Source: Aselliscus stoliczkanus (taxonomy: Eukaryota; Chordata; Mammalia; Chiroptera; Hipposideridae). Taken from it: a DNA stretch of 64,000 bases. The DNA lies in contig CM066732.1 of NCBI GenBank assembly GCA_033961575.1, positions 114,764,687-114,828,686 on the forward strand. Direction: 5' to 3'. Shown here one piece after another: positions 46,236 through 57,275 of the stretch (positions are counted from its first letter, which is position 1; every line of letters begins with the position of its first letter). The notes under the pieces were generated by a model, which saw only the letters and a list, made by a program, of their open reading frames with translations, was not told the DNA's origin and did not search any database. The translations under genes and the position numbers were made by a program.

Positions 46236-46819
46236 TCCCACCACCCCCATTGCCAGCATTTGGTTCAGGTCCCAGTATGAGGTAAACCCCCTCCTAGAGA
46301 AAGCTGGCACTGCCATTCCATGAGAGGTGTTTCTCTTTACCCCAAGTTCTTAGGTACCTCCAGCCTCTGGCACCTCCAGATGGAGCCAACCTTGTGAACC
46401 TGCAGATATGCCCACCATCCTTCACAGGTCTTAGTCCATCTGGCATGGTCTTCCTCACCCCCTTCCCTAGATCCTCCCACCAGGCATATCACCGCCTTTG
46501 GCCCAGCACTCCTCTTCCTTCTCACCCTCCGCCTCCCTGTTTGTTCTTTCCCCCCTTTTTTTCCTGCCTTATCAATTCCAATCCTCCCTTCCCTCAAATT
46601 CCTACCTCACCCCATTTTTTCCAGGAGGAGGAGGCTGGCCAGTTTTCTAAACTCAGGTATCTCCTAGAAATTAGTTCAACTTTTTCAAAGAGTGAGGGAG
46701 TCTCATCTTACCCTTTGGGCCTCCACTTTGTAGAGGAGGAAGCTGAGGCCCATGTGACCAGTGATGCAGGGTCCACAATTGACCCCCATCACTGTATTTT
46801 TCCATAATACAAAGCCGAT
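46236..46819. other. No recognised feature
   Basis: Intergenic, C/T-rich. A weak MIR-like piece lies near 46720-46780. Confidence 0.4.
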
Positions 46820-47073
46820 TATCTTTAAATAATATTTATTACTTTTCTGATGATAATAGCAATCCATTCACATTGTTGAATAGTTGCAAGCTATAAAATA
46901 GTTTAGAAAACAATCTGGCATTTAGGGAATGCGATTAGTAATAGTTCATTCTAGTCTTTTTGTCTGTGCATATTTTAAAAAACAAAATTGCAATCTATGC
47001 TGAACATACAATATCAATACTCCTTTTTTTCCTTAAATTTATCCTGAACGTTTCTTTTTAAATCCTTCAGACA

Positions 47074-47108
<35 letters not shown>

Positions 47109-47340
47109 AGTGTTACTGGCCCTCATATGTGGGACTGAACCGGGGCCGCTGGCTTCCCAAACCGGCGCTTAACCACCGCGCCACTCGGCCGGCCCCAGAC
47201 ATAATTTTTTAATGATTGCTTTACCCCTATTAGGTGTGCCACAATTTATTTAACTTATCTCTTGTTGTTAGACATTTGCATTATTCCAGTTTTATTCTTT
47301 TTTGCTTTCATAAGAAATACCTTATACAAAGACTTTTAGT
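46820..47340 (-). mobile_element. Old L1 (L1ME-like), antisense, split by a SINE
   Basis: AT-rich antisense L1 3' sequence (GTGCCACAATTTATTTAACT, then GACATTTGCATTATTCCAGT) on either side of the SINE at 47090-47197. Confidence 0.6.
47090..47197 (-). mobile_element. Short tRNA SINE (GGG-loop family)
   Basis: Minus-sense head GGGGCCGGCCGAGTGGCGCG and poly-A tail. The duplication CAGACATAATTTTTT flanks it. Confidence 0.9.
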
Positions 47341-47455
47341 GTCTCAGAGAGCTTCCTATAATGTGTGACTAGCCTTTAAGCACATTGGAGGCAGCAACAG
47401 TGTTATTCCTCCTTGTAGCCTCCACAGCCCCTGAAATGGAAGAACCTCTGACTCT
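47341..47455 (+). mobile_element. L2 fragment
   Basis: AGCCTTTAAGCACATTGGAG and CAGCAACAGTGTTATTCCTC resemble the L2 TAAGCTCC...GGCAGGGAC block. Confidence 0.45.
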
Positions 47456-47469
47456 AAAGGGATTTGGAG

Positions 47470-47582
47470 GGCCGGCCGAGTGGCATGGTGGTTAAGCGCT
47501 GGCTTGGGAAGCCAGCGGCCCCGGTTCAGTCCCACATATGAGGGCCAGTGACACTGCCCTAAAAAATAAAAATAAAAAAAAT
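47470..47582 (+). mobile_element. Short tRNA SINE (GGG-loop family)
   Basis: Perfect 14-bp duplication AAAGGGATTTGGAG at 47456-47469 and 47583-47596. Confidence 0.92.
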
Positions 47583-47729
47583 AAAGGGATTTGGAGATTA
47601 TATAAATGCAAAGCTCCCACCCAGCCTGGTGTGAGTACCCAGTGATGCCACCAACTTGGGGATTGATGCAAATGGGGCTGGATAGAGGAGGTCAGAGCAT
47701 ACAACTCTAGCAGACTCCCTGGAGGGTGA

Positions 47730-48155
47730 GAACTTTTAACTTGGATTTCCCCAACTGTGACCTAGTAGCCCAGCTTCTAGCAACCTCTTCAGTGCCTGCT
47801 CTTCCCTCAGTGCCAGGCATCCCATCACCTCTGAGCTTCTCACATTTCTGTTCCCTTTGCCTGGAACCGTCCGTTTTCCCCAGGTTCCTGATCTTCCTGC
47901 ACCCACTCCCCACTCCCCTTCCCAGATGCTCCCAGAGTACCTTCTCTGTGTCCTCTTGAGCCTGGGAATACCTTGTCTTGCAGTCTTGCACCTACCAGAT
48001 GGGAAAACCTCAGACTCCATGAAGTATCCACAACCCCTGCTACGTGAATACAGCCTCACCCCTCAATCTCTGCAGCCCCCAGGCCTCCAGCAGAGAGCTT
48101 GATGAGTGATGGGCATTTGCAGTAGTAGGTGTTCAATAAACCTTTGCTGAAATGA
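47730..48155 (+). mobile_element. L2 LINE 3' region
   Basis: CTGTTCCCTTTGCCTGGAAC, then a long CT-rich stretch and GTAGTAGGTGTTCAATAAAC at the end. Confidence 0.7.
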
Positions 48156-48519
48156 TACTGGGCCATTCTGAGGGCCTCTGGGTTATTTGAGGCCTGTGAC
48201 CCTACTCTTTGATTTATGGTATATACGTTACCCTTTGGGGTTTCATTCTTAGGGGAGCGAAAGAGTCAGCCTTCTGAGAAACCCACCCAGCATCCTAAGG
48301 GTGTGCCTGGCTACTTTAGGGTAGGCCCCCCATTCTAACCCCAGTTCCCCGACCCTCAGGAGAGCCTGGGTAGTAAGTAGGCAGGTAGAGAGAGTGACGT
48401 TGAGGCCCAAAGGCTGGGTGTTTTTCTTGGCACTTACAGGTTTAAACTGCATTTGGGTACAAGAGGTCTCAGGAAGGGAAAGGGGCAGGATGCGAGCATT
48501 TATAAATTATCTACTCCTT
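48156..48519. other. No recognised feature
   Basis: Intergenic, nothing recognised. Confidence 0.4.
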
Positions 48520-48655
48520 CCTGCCCAGGCAATTAATATGTAGCCTCACATAATCCTCCCATTGTTCCTGCTTTCCCTAGTTATAGATTAGAAAACTGAG
48601 GCCCAGAAGTTTTAGGGGAACTCACCTAGTTATTAGTGGATGGCATGGATAGTGG
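48520..48655 (-). mobile_element. MIR remnant, antisense
   Basis: TAATATGTAGCCTCACATAA then GAAAACTGAGGCCCAGAAGT. Confidence 0.5.
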
Positions 48656-48659
48656 GAAA

Positions 48660-48800
48660 TAGCCCTGTGATGGGATTCTAATTCTGTGACCTTGGGGGAT
48701 CTAACAGCTGAGTATCAATGAATTCACCTGTAAAATGGGGATACTAGTACACAACTTCAAGGATGTGTTAAGTAAGATAAGTGAGAGCTCACAGTAACCA
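48660..48800 (+). mobile_element. MIR remnant
   Basis: AATTCTGTGACCTTGGGGGA, TTCACCTGTAAAATGGGGAT. Confidence 0.5.
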
Positions 48801-48994
48801 CCGAGTGATGGTTGTGATTATGGCGCTTGATCCTCCTGCTAGTTTGAAGTTCAGGGTCACCATGGTGCAGGTCAAGATCGGAGGCTGAGTCATGTCAGCC
48901 CGAAGTTCTGAGCTCTCTTCTTCTCCTCTTAACCTTCTTTACTCTGGGCTACATTGTTACCTAGACCCTCGGTTCAAATCCAAAGCAAACAGTA

Positions 48995-49190
48995 TTTCCA
49001 AAAAAGAGGTGCCAGAAGACCTGGGTTTGAGTTTACATGACCATGGCAACCTGTGTGACCAGAGGCGGCTTAATCTCTCCAACGCTTTGTTTTCTCATGG
49101 TAAAACTATAATAGATATGCCTTTCAGGTTCTCATGAGTTATTATCAGGCCTTCTTGAGTGTTAAATGAGATCCTGGCTCTAGAAGTTCT
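48995..49190 (+). mobile_element. MIR SINE
   Basis: GAAGACCTGGGTTTGAGTTT, then CCTGTGTGACCAGAGGCGGC and TTTTCTCATGGTAAAACTAT. Confidence 0.6.
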
Positions 49191-49309
49191 GTGAAGACCT
49201 CAAAGCTCTAGGACTACAGGAGGGGTGATTATAAAATCAGCAAAGAAGTAGAACCAAGAACTTAGCTTCAAACCCAATCTTCCCAAGAGGCAGTGTTTCC
49301 CCTTCCCCC

Positions 49310-49458
49310 AACATAATGTTACTTCTTCTGTTCCCACATGGCTGAAAATTAGGGGAGAACCCTGAGGACAGGGTTGGTGTCTTTTTTTCATTTTTGAATT
49401 CCCAGTGTCCAGCCCACGTAGGTCCAGGGGATTCAGTAAAGAATATTGAATGAATAAA
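49310..49458 (+). mobile_element. L2 3' end fragment
   Basis: GAATTCCCAGTGTCCAGCCC, then GGATTCAGTAAAGAATATTG and AATGAATAAAA. Confidence 0.5.
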
Positions 49459-49935
49459 AGGCTTGGGGTACCATGGAAAAATCTCTGAGAAAAGTATTTT
49501 TATACTAACATGTCAATGACTGCTTCTTCCCTCTCCCAAGGTGGGAGGGAGAGTAAGATACCAGGAACCTGAAAGGGAAGCAGAAGATTAAAAAACAACA
49601 GTCAGAAACCCAAAAAGAATGCCTGGGCAGGTCAAAGGTTCCTGGCCTGCACCCAGGGGTCCCGATGTAGGCCTCCCTCTCAGCAGCCAGAGCCCCAACC
49701 ACTGGGCTAGTGGCCTTTGCAGATGCAGAGGTTCAGCAGCTGAAATCAACTCACCTGAGGTCGCACAGGAAGTATTGAGTTCATTTCATACTTTCTATTT
49801 CATTTCAAAGACAGGTAGCTTGGAAATTTTCTTTCTAAGAAAAAAATAAAACTAATCAAAGATCTTTTCATATGGAGCCCTTGATGATCTTTTATATCCC
49901 CCAGAAAAATCTGTGTGTTTAAAAAAGAAAAAACC
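49459..49935. other. No recognised feature
   Basis: Intergenic, nothing recognised. Confidence 0.4.
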
Positions 49936-49938
49936 TTT

Positions 49939-50015
49939 GTGCTCTCTTCGGCAGCACATATACTTAAAAAAAAAAAAAAAGTTTTAAATTCTGGCAACGA
50001 TTAAATGGCACTTGC
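49939..50015 (+). pseudogene. U6 snRNA-derived retropseudogene
   Basis: 49939-49964 reads GTGCTCTCTTCGGCAGCACA then TATACT, the 5' end of U6 with one change. It is followed by an A15 run. After the run, AAATTCTGGCAACGATT may be a decayed continuation of U6 (AAATTGGAACGAT), which would make the A run an expansion inside the copy. No promoter is expected. Confidence 0.8.
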
Positions 50016-50574
50016 TAAACTTTTACTAGTTTGAGTCCTTCTCAGGGAACCAAAGGTCACTGAGGCTCTCTGGCCTGCATCCCTGTCTGAGTTCTGGTCC
50101 TCGCAGAGCCTGGGAGAGAGCCCCCCCAAGCCAGACAAAATGCAGAGTTGCCTAGCATGCTGGGGAAGCTGGCCCCACTGGGCAGAGTTTCTGAGAAAGA
50201 CTAGGGACTGGAAGTAAGAATATTTGTACTTGACCAGGGCCCAGTGAGGCAAGCGACAGTCTTTTGGGGACTGCATAGGGTAGTAGGGTGGGGTTGGATA
50301 AGGAGGGAAGATGAGCTGGCTCTACCTTCACCGCTGAAAGTGGCCCTGAGGCTCCTGTGCCCTCCAGCTTTATGGTCTTTGTTTGCCTTCCAAAAAGCCT
50401 CTTGTTCATAAGAGGAAGGGGACAGATGCACTCATTCTCTCTTAGATCTTAGGGATTTAAGGAAGGAGGTAGCGGGAGAGGCTAATTTCTAACCCAAAGG
50501 AATGCTTCCCACCAAGGTGGGCATTGCAGATCATAAAATCTGTATTAAAAGGGGCTCTAGAGGTCATCCAAGCC
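50016..50574. other. No recognised feature
   Basis: Intergenic, nothing recognised. Confidence 0.4.
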
Positions 50575-50750
50575 AGCAGACCTCACACTTGGCTGCAGAC
50601 CAGAATTGCCTTTGAAAAAGACAGATTCCTGGGGCCCCTCTGAAAATAGCTACATCCAAATCTGTGGGGACAGACCTTGGGAATCTCCTAATACCCTAGC
50701 AACTAGAACCCTAGCACCTAAATCCAGGTGCCTACATCAAACACTTGGCT
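50575..50750 (+). mobile_element. MER5-like (hAT-Charlie) DNA transposon remnant
   Basis: ACACTTGGCTGCAGACCAGA, ATTGCCTTTGAAAAAGACAG, CCTGGGGCCCC and AATCTGTGGGGACAGAC match the MER5A order. Confidence 0.65.
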
Positions 50751-50844
50751 CTCTACCAAAAGCTAATCCGGCCTCTGCCTGAATTTGGGGAGAAGCAGCT
50801 CACATCACCCACCCCAAACTGCTCATTCCACTGCGTCACCTCCA

Positions 50845-51013
50845 GCTCTTCCAAGTTCTGGACTGAGACAGGCCTGGGTTCTAACCTTGCTGCACTTTAT
50901 ATTTGTTTTTGTGACTTTGTGCAGTGACTAAGGTCTCTGAGCCTCAATTTCCTCCTCTATATATAACATGGGGACAGTTTTGTGGGATCACACAACAGTG
51001 CTTGGCATTGTGT
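50845..51013 (+). mobile_element. MIR remnant
   Basis: GACTTTGTGCAGTGACTAAG, GAGCCTCAATTTCCTCCTCT. The tail GCTTGGCATTGTG abuts the SINE duplication. Confidence 0.55.
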
Positions 51014-51028
51014 CAATGAAAAATTTCA

Positions 51029-51143
51029 ATTTCTTTTTTCTTTTTTTTTGAGGGCAGTGTCACTGGCCCTCATATGTGGGACCTGAACCGGGGCCGTTGG
51101 CTTCCCAAGCCAGCTCTTAACCACTGTGCCACTTGGCCGGCCC
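51029..51143 (-). mobile_element. Short tRNA SINE (GGG-loop family)
   Basis: Perfect 15-bp duplication CAATGAAAAATTTCA at 51014-51028 and 51144-51158. Confidence 0.9.
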
Positions 51144-51401
51144 CAATGAAAAATTTCAGTTTATCTCCTGTTAAACCCAATTCTGTCTCCCTGTTCCTTC
51201 ACCCCACTTTTCCATATGTATAGCCCTGGGCTCTATAGCTCCACAGAGCAAACTTGTGCTCCCTGTCTTAGGGTGGTCCTTTTCCCAGTACCTGACCCTG
51301 GTTCCTGTCCCCTCACACCCTGGTTGGCCCCTCGTCTGGACTGTTTGGCACTAAGGGCAGTGAAATATTGTGGGAGGGGAAGTCTGCCCAGCAGGGCCAG
51401 G

Positions 51402-51420
51402 CCTCCCAGAGTTCCTTGCG
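51402..51420 (+). promoter_or_regulatory. Candidate ZNF143/THAP11-type site
   Basis: CCTCCCAGAGTTCCTTGCGC resembles the TTCCCAGAATGCATTGCG-type consensus. It sits in a small CpG-containing patch (51400-51470). Motif match only. Confidence 0.35.
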
Positions 51421-51454
51421 CATGTGGCGCCGATGTGAAAAACGCTGCAGAACG

Positions 51455-51503
51455 CAATGGTCCAAGGAGCGCAGAGGGACAATGGTCCAAGGAGCGCAGA
51501 GGG
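51455..51503. repeat. 25-bp tandem duplication
   Basis: The unit starting CAATGGTCCAAGGAGCGCAG is present twice head to tail, at 51455-51479 and 51480-51503. Confidence 0.95.
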
Positions 51504-51574
51504 TGGCTCCCGTACCCTGCTAGTATACCGCTGCTAACCTAAGCTGCCAGCTGTGTGCCAGGCATAAAAGTCCC

Positions 51575-51715
51575 AGCACCCATTCAACTCTCACAGCTAG
51601 CCAGGTAGATGATTTTTCTGTGTCTCACGTTTGAGGTGCAGCGAGGTTAAGTCACCTGAACAGTGATGCACAGCTATAACTGACAGGACTGGAATTTGAA
51701 CCCAGGCCTCCCCCT
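51575..51715 (-). mobile_element. MIR SINE, antisense
   Basis: CGAGGTTAAGTCACCTGAAC then GACTGGAATTTGAACCCAGG. Confidence 0.6.
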
Positions 51716-52019
51716 CCCCCACTACTGAACCTAGAATGGAACAAAGGAATTGAATTTGAATTGAGGTCTAAGTCCAAAATGCAGTTTCCTTCCAGGAATC
51801 ATCTACATAAATATTTGCTAATTTCTTACCTAACAATAATCCCTTGTATTTACACAGTATGCTTTATTTTTTTTCCATGAAGTACACCTTCATGTTTTTC
51901 TGTTTTGTTTTGTTTTTAGAAGAGCTAATATTTGCTCATGGTGCTCGTGGCATACAATTCACAAAGTACAAATGAATGTTAAAAACAGTTTTCAGTTCTT
52001 AAAAATGTTAAACAATATT

Positions 52020-52495
52020 TAAATAAAAACCTGTACATGAGTGTTCATGGCAATGCTGTTCACAATAGCTGAAAGGTAGAGACAACCCGGATGTCTTTCC
52101 ATCAGCTGATGAATGGATAAACGAGTGGTACATACATACAGTGGAATATAAAACCAATGAAAAGGATCGATGTGGATGAACCTCCAAAACATGCTAAGCG
52201 AAAAAAGCCGTACACAAAAGGTCACATATTGTATGGTTCCAATTATATGAAATATCCAGAATCAGCAAATCTGGAGAGACAGAAAGCAGATTAGCGATTG
52301 GCAGAAGTTAGGGGAGGGGAGATGGGGAATGACTGCTAATGGATATGGGGGTGGGTTTTTTGGTGTGATGAAAATGTTGGGACTATATCGAGGTGATGGT
52401 TGAATAACCCTGAATGTACTGAATCATAGACTTTAAAATGGTTAATATGATTCATGTTATCTGAATTTTAACTCAGTTTTATAAAAAGAATATTG
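52020..52495 (+). mobile_element. L1ME-like 3' end, sense
   Basis: AAGGTCACATATTGTATGGT, TATATGAAATATCCAGAATC, GGGGAATGACTGCTAATGGA and AATACTGAATC-type end follow the L1ME 3' order. Confidence 0.75.
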
Positions 52496-52499
52496 AACA

Positions 52500-52960
52500 T
52501 TAAGTCTCCCCCAACCCCATCCCCTAGCAACTGGTACAAGTTCTGGAGATGCTCTGAGCATTTATAAACATTTGTGTGTATAGTTTTTCCTATACGTGGT
52601 AGCATTCTATATGCACTGTTCTGTATCTTCTTTTACCTGGCAGAGATCTTGGAGATTCTACATCAGCACTTGACAGACTGGCTATGTGCTTTTTAACATC
52701 TCTGTACTGTTCCATTTTGTGGCTTTGCCCTGGTTTATCTAGCCTGTCCCCTTTTGAGGGACATTTGGATTGTTTCCAGTTGTTTGCTCTTCTAAACAAG
52801 GCTGCTGTACATAGCCTTGACTTGGGTCATTTCACACAAGCCTCTGTCTGTGAGGAAATTCCTAGAAATGGAATTCCTGGGTCAAAGGGCATGTGCATTT
52901 TAATTTTTCCAGTTGCAAAACTAATGCATACTTGTTATACAAATTTCAAATAACTCTGAA
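52500..52960 (-). mobile_element. Old L1, antisense
   Basis: GGGACATTTGGATTGTTTCC, AGTTGTTTGCTCTTCTAAAC and TGGAATTCCTGGGTCAAAGG are reverse-complement L1 ORF2/3' sequence. Confidence 0.7.
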
Positions 52961-53439
52961 GCTCAGAAGCTAAAAAGTAAAAGAAGCCCTCCCCACAAAC
53001 CCAGTCCCACGCCTCCGAGGGGGGTTTGCTTCCTCTTCCTGTCTGCCTCCCGTTTTGGGACTCTTCTTCCCTGGCCTTGGGCCTGCAGCTCTCAGAGCCT
53101 TCCTTGCCTCCCTAATTCTGGGTCTCCCCTCCTTCTATTCCCCCACCTCTTCTTTCCCTCATCCCTTGATAGAGACTTTATCATCTGTCCCCAGGGCCTG
53201 GGCTGGGGCTGAGGCTCATGGTCAAATATAACATATTACCACCAAACCTATCAATGGCAGCCCCCTGGCAGTGCTTTCCAGTCATAGAATGTTCAAACCA
53301 AAAGGCGCTGGCCTCTCATTCAACCCTCACATTCCACCTTGTATAAGAGGCAGCCGAGGCTCAGAGAAGGGAAATGTGGCTCAGTGAGTGGATTTACAGA
53401 GGCAGGAAGAGAAGCTACATTGCCTGACACTTTGTCCAA
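52961..53439. other. Mostly unrecognised, MIR trace
   Basis: Pyrimidine-rich stretch, with a MIR-like antisense piece near 53280-53410 (GAGGCTCAGAGAAGGGAAAT). Confidence 0.4.
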
Positions 53440-53745
53440 GAGTCATTTCACTCATTTAATACAGTTACTGAGTAACATAAAAGCCCACTGTTAGGCTCTA
53501 GGCTCCAGCAGTGAATGAGACAGAAACCTTACATTATGTTCAGGGAGACCAACAAAAAACAAACAAAATATTTCACTTACAAGTGCCCTGTAAGCATAAA
53601 AGTGACTTGGCCCCCAAAGTTTTAATTGGGTGGTGATGTCTGAGCTGGGACCTGAATGATGGGAAAAAGCCAATTAAACCAGCATGTGTAAAGGTCCTGA
53701 GGCAGGAAGAAAATTTATGTGTTTGACAGACAAAAAGAAGGCCAG
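53440..53745 (-). mobile_element. L2 LINE, antisense
   Basis: GCTCCAGCAGTGAATGAGAC, CTGAGCTGGGACCTGAATGA and GTGTAAAGGTCCTGAGGCAG are in L2 reverse-complement order. Confidence 0.75.
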
Positions 53746-53776
53746 TGTCACCTGAAACTAATATAAAAAAAATTAG

Positions 53777-53887
53777 GGGACCGGCCGAGTGGCGCAGTGG
53801 TTAAGCGCTGGCTTGGGAAGCCGGCGGCCCCGGTTCGGGTCCCACATATGAGGGCCAGTGACACAGCCCTCAAAAAAAAAAAAAAAA
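53777..53887 (+). mobile_element. Short tRNA SINE (GGG-loop family)
   Basis: Head GACCGGCCGAGTGGCGCAGT and A17 tail, directly followed by a second SINE. AAAAATTAGGG is repeated at its two ends. Confidence 0.9.
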
Positions 53888-53890
53888 TTA

Positions 53891-54325
53891 GGGCCGGCTG
53901 AATGGCGCATTGGTTAAGAGCTGGCTTGGAATGCTAGCGGCCCTGGTTCGGATCCCACATATGAGGGCCAGTGACACTGCCCTCTACAGCTAAGATGGTG
54001 AACAACAGCTCCACCTGGAGCTGGGCTGCTGTGAGTCCTGGGACGGCATAGCTGCAGCCCCTGCTGCAGTGGGCTGCCATAGGCTACAGTGAGTGGCCAG
54101 CAGGCAGCAAGAGCAGCTGGCAGCCAGTGTGAGCTGCCAAGAGCCGCTGTGAGTGGCCGTCCAGAGGCCGCTGACTGATCTGCCTCACCTGAGAAGAGCG
54201 CAATGATGATACCAACATGGGCCAGTGAAGCAAAGTCCTCCACAATTAGACTGAAGAACAAAAGAACAGCAACTTGTCTGTTCCCCTCTCCTAATTCCCC
54301 AATAAAATCTTTAAAAAAAAAAAAA
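53891..54325 (+). mobile_element. Composite SINE, single tRNA head with long body
   Basis: Head GGGCCGGCTGAATGGCGC, body through CCACAATTAGACTGAAGAAC, tail CCCCAATAAAATCTTT plus A13. Inserted directly behind the previous SINE. Confidence 0.87.
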
Positions 54326-54758
54326 TTAAACGAGGAGAAGGAGGTGGCCAATGTGACTAGAACAAATGAGGTGGCAAAGGTGCACAGGGTTAATCACGTG
54401 GTCTTAGAGGCAGAGTGAGGTCATTCTGTAAAGCCATAAGGTCGGCTTCTCCCTACCCCCTCCTCTGCCCCTAATAGCTCAGTCTGGAGGATACTGCAGG
54501 GGTCCCTGAACCCTTGCTGAATGAATGAATGAGCACTGTGTGTTGAAGGTGAGTGAAGAAAAGCGGCAGGTAGGTTGTTATAGAATCCTTGAACAGAGAC
54601 ATAGATTCAAGCCCCAGATTACTAGCTGTGTGGCTTGGGCATCATAATGGCAATATCTGTGTTGCAATTACTCTGCTCTGCCCTTGTAGTTATAGTGGGA
54701 AAGCAGCCATAGACAATACAAAAACATGGACATGTGTTCCAATAAAACTTTATTTACA
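54326..54758. other. L2-like end and weak MIR only
   Basis: TTGCTGAATGAATGAATGAG near 54510 looks like an L2 terminus, and 54590-54700 has weak MIR-like order. Confidence 0.4.
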
Positions 54759-54900
54759 GAGGGCTGGTCAAGTGGCTCAGTTGGTTAAGAGCTCGCTTAA
54801 GAGTGCGAGCTGAGCTCTGAGCAACAGCAGTTCGATGCCCAGCCCGAGATGAGCTGCCATCAGGTGGCAAGGTGGCTCAGCTAAAAACAAAACAAAACAA
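54759..54900 (+). mobile_element. Short tRNA SINE (B-family head)
   Basis: GGGCTGGTCAAGTGGCTCAG head, long arm GAGCTGAGCTCTGAGCAACA, and a tail of AAAAC repeats. Perfect duplication AAAACTTTATTTACA on both sides. Confidence 0.9.
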
Positions 54901-54944
54901 AAAACTTTATTTACAAAACCAGGCTGTGGGCCAACCGTGCCTTA

Positions 54945-55190
54945 GAGAGTACTTAAAATGTGCCAGGTACAGTCTTAAGAACCTTACATGTATTAACACT
55001 TTTATTTTTGTTTTTTTGGGTTTTTTTTTTGAGGGCAGTGTTACTGGCCCTCATATGTGGGACCCGAACCGGGGCCGCTGGCTTCCCAAGCCATCGCTAA
55101 ACCACCGCGCCACTCGGCCGGCCCATATTAACACTTTTATAATGAGAGGCCGGACAGATAATTTTTCTGTATCTCATTTGGGTCTTGGAC
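54945..55190 (-). mobile_element. MIR, antisense, split by a SINE
   Basis: TGTGCCAGGTACAGTCTTAA and ATGTATTAACACTTTTAT lie on the left. The duplicated target and a CAGATAATTTTTCTG piece lie on the right. Confidence 0.55.
55013..55125 (-). mobile_element. Short tRNA SINE (GGG-loop family)
   Basis: Perfect 15-bp duplication TATTAACACTTTTAT at 54991-55005 and 55126-55140. Confidence 0.92.
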
Positions 55191-55714
55191 CTCCACTGGG
55201 GCCGAGGTGGTGTCTCTGGATGCTGGCTCCGGAAACCTAGAGACACACAGAGTTGTGCACACAGCTTGGGAGATTAAGCACCTTCTGAGGCCTTTGTGGA
55301 CGCCCTGGAAGGATAATCCCTAAGGCCTCTTCTGTCTCAAACAGTGACCATGTGATTGTGCTAGGAACGTGGAATGCCAGTGGAAGGCTCTGGGAGAGAG
55401 AAGAAGAGTTGTGGACTTCTGGAATGGATGGCACAGTCTAGAGACAGCAGTCTGGGGGCTGGCTGACAGGAGGTCTCCACTCAGCCTCTCTCCTGGAGTC
55501 TGTATCATGAGCTCTAGACAGTTGTCTCTTAGGGAAACGTGGCCCATTTGGTTCCTGGATAACTTCCTATCCCTAGTAAATGGCAGAAAAAGCCTGGCTT
55601 GGGGAGGAGACCCCTCAGCCCTGTCTCCTGGCGGAGGTGGTGGGCCAAGTCATTTCTTCAACTCTGTGCCTCCAGTGTAAAATGAAGGAGTTGGATTAGA
55701 CTCATTCTTTCCAA
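55191..55714. other. No recognised feature
   Basis: Intergenic, nothing recognised. Confidence 0.4.
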
Positions 55715-56180
55715 CTATAGATATTTATGAGCACCTACTATATATCAATGACTACATTGGACCCTACCAGTGATGAAGCAGCCTTAAGCTCACAGAACTA
55801 TGCCTGAAGGGAATGAGAGGCCACTTGCAGCCTTCAGCCAGGCCAGCTGAGAAGGCTCCTGCGGGGGCTGCTGCACTGGAGCTGGACCCTGAAGATGGGT
55901 AGCTGGGAGCATTCCAGGCAGAGGGAAAGACATGGGTATGGAAAAACTCAGGGTGTGTAGAGCCTCGTTTGGCTGGAGTGCCAGGTGAACAGACCAGGAG
56001 AATTGGGTCCATGGTTTGGGCCCTGGTGGGAGCTGGACCAAGGGTGATCAGGAGGTGGAGAGAGGGGCAAGCATTGGGCCCCAAGAGCTTTGTAGGAGGG
56101 GATTAGGGAGGGACAGTGAATTCTGGGGTTTGGGTGGAGGGCACCAAGGGACAGAGAAGAAGGTGGGATTTGGTAGGAAA
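55715..56180 (-). mobile_element. L2 LINE, antisense
   Basis: GAGCACCTACTATATATCAA at the left, then GAGCATTCCAGGCAGAGGGA and a G-rich internal part. Confidence 0.6.
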
Positions 56181-56664
56181 TCTGGCTCAGGCGGCTAGAA
56201 ATGGGAGGCTTGAGCTGAGAGATTAGGCAAAAGACTGCCCAAGGTGAATGAATAGCAGGCAGTGGCTGTCTTAGGGGAGATATTGGTAGGTGCTTTAGGA
56301 AGTAAGTTTGGGAGATTCCATTGCCCCCCTTCCACCCACAACAATCCTCTGGGAGGTCCATAATGCACATTAGCATGTGAAAGGCTCAGAAAGAAGCCGG
56401 TGGCTGGGAAAGACCCGTTTAGCTGCTGTGGGCAGGGGAGGCTCACTGAGGCTCATAGGACGACTTCCTGGAAGAACATTCTAGACAAGTAAACTTACAG
56501 GCATCTAAAAGATGTAGCCATCTGACCAAGTTGAGCATATTTTTTAAATGTTTTGGAGTAAAGTAGCCTCAGTTAGAGGGATGGATGGAGGAAGAGTGGG
56601 GGGAGAGGGGAGGTGTGGCCGCACTTAAGGCCACCTGAGCCTTGTCCATCTCTACTGGACACCA

Positions 56665-56850
56665 TCTCCTCTCACAACATTTTAACCCAAGAGGTTGGGG
56701 TTGTGAACTCTTCCAGATGAAGAGGCAGCGGCTCAGAGAGGTTTAGAAGCCACTTCAAGATTACAGAGCAGGAAAGAAGGGAAGCCAGGACTAACTAGAC
56801 TGGAACCCTAGTGTCTGACCTCAAACTCCTTGCTTTTAACCTCCAGAGCA
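56665..56850 (-). mobile_element. MIR SINE, antisense
   Basis: GCGGCTCAGAGAGGTTTAGA then GAAGCCAGGACTAACTAG and CTTGCTTTTAACCTCC. Confidence 0.6.
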
Positions 56851-57139
56851 TGCAACCTGGCAATTAAATTTTACTCTTAAAAAAGTTGGGATTAAAAGTT
56901 GGTAGCAATATTAAATCAATGGTTGGTAGATGAAGCAGTCAGGGCCCTCTTTCACTCCCACCCCCTCAGTGGGGACTGGCTGCCTGCCACCTTTCCCAAG
57001 CCTCCAGCTCTTTTAAGAATTGCTGGTTGTCCTGAGATACTGAAGCTGCGAGAAATGGCAGAGTCTCAGACCTGGGGGTTTGGTGGTAGGTTGAGAGGAA
57101 GAAACAATTTTGTAGGATGATTATAGTCCATTTGTCATC

Positions 57140-57275
57140 AAATGGACTTGGATCCACCACTTATCAGCTATGTAATCTGGGTTAATAAATACACGGTCTG
57201 AGCCTCAGTTTCCCCAAATAGTAAAACGGGGATGGTAATAGTACCTACCTCACAGTGTGTGTAAAGATGAAATGC
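57140..57275 (+). mobile_element. MIR SINE
   Basis: CACTTATCAGCTATGTAATC, GAGCCTCAGTTTCCCCAAAT, TAATAGTACCTACCTCACAG. Confidence 0.75.
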
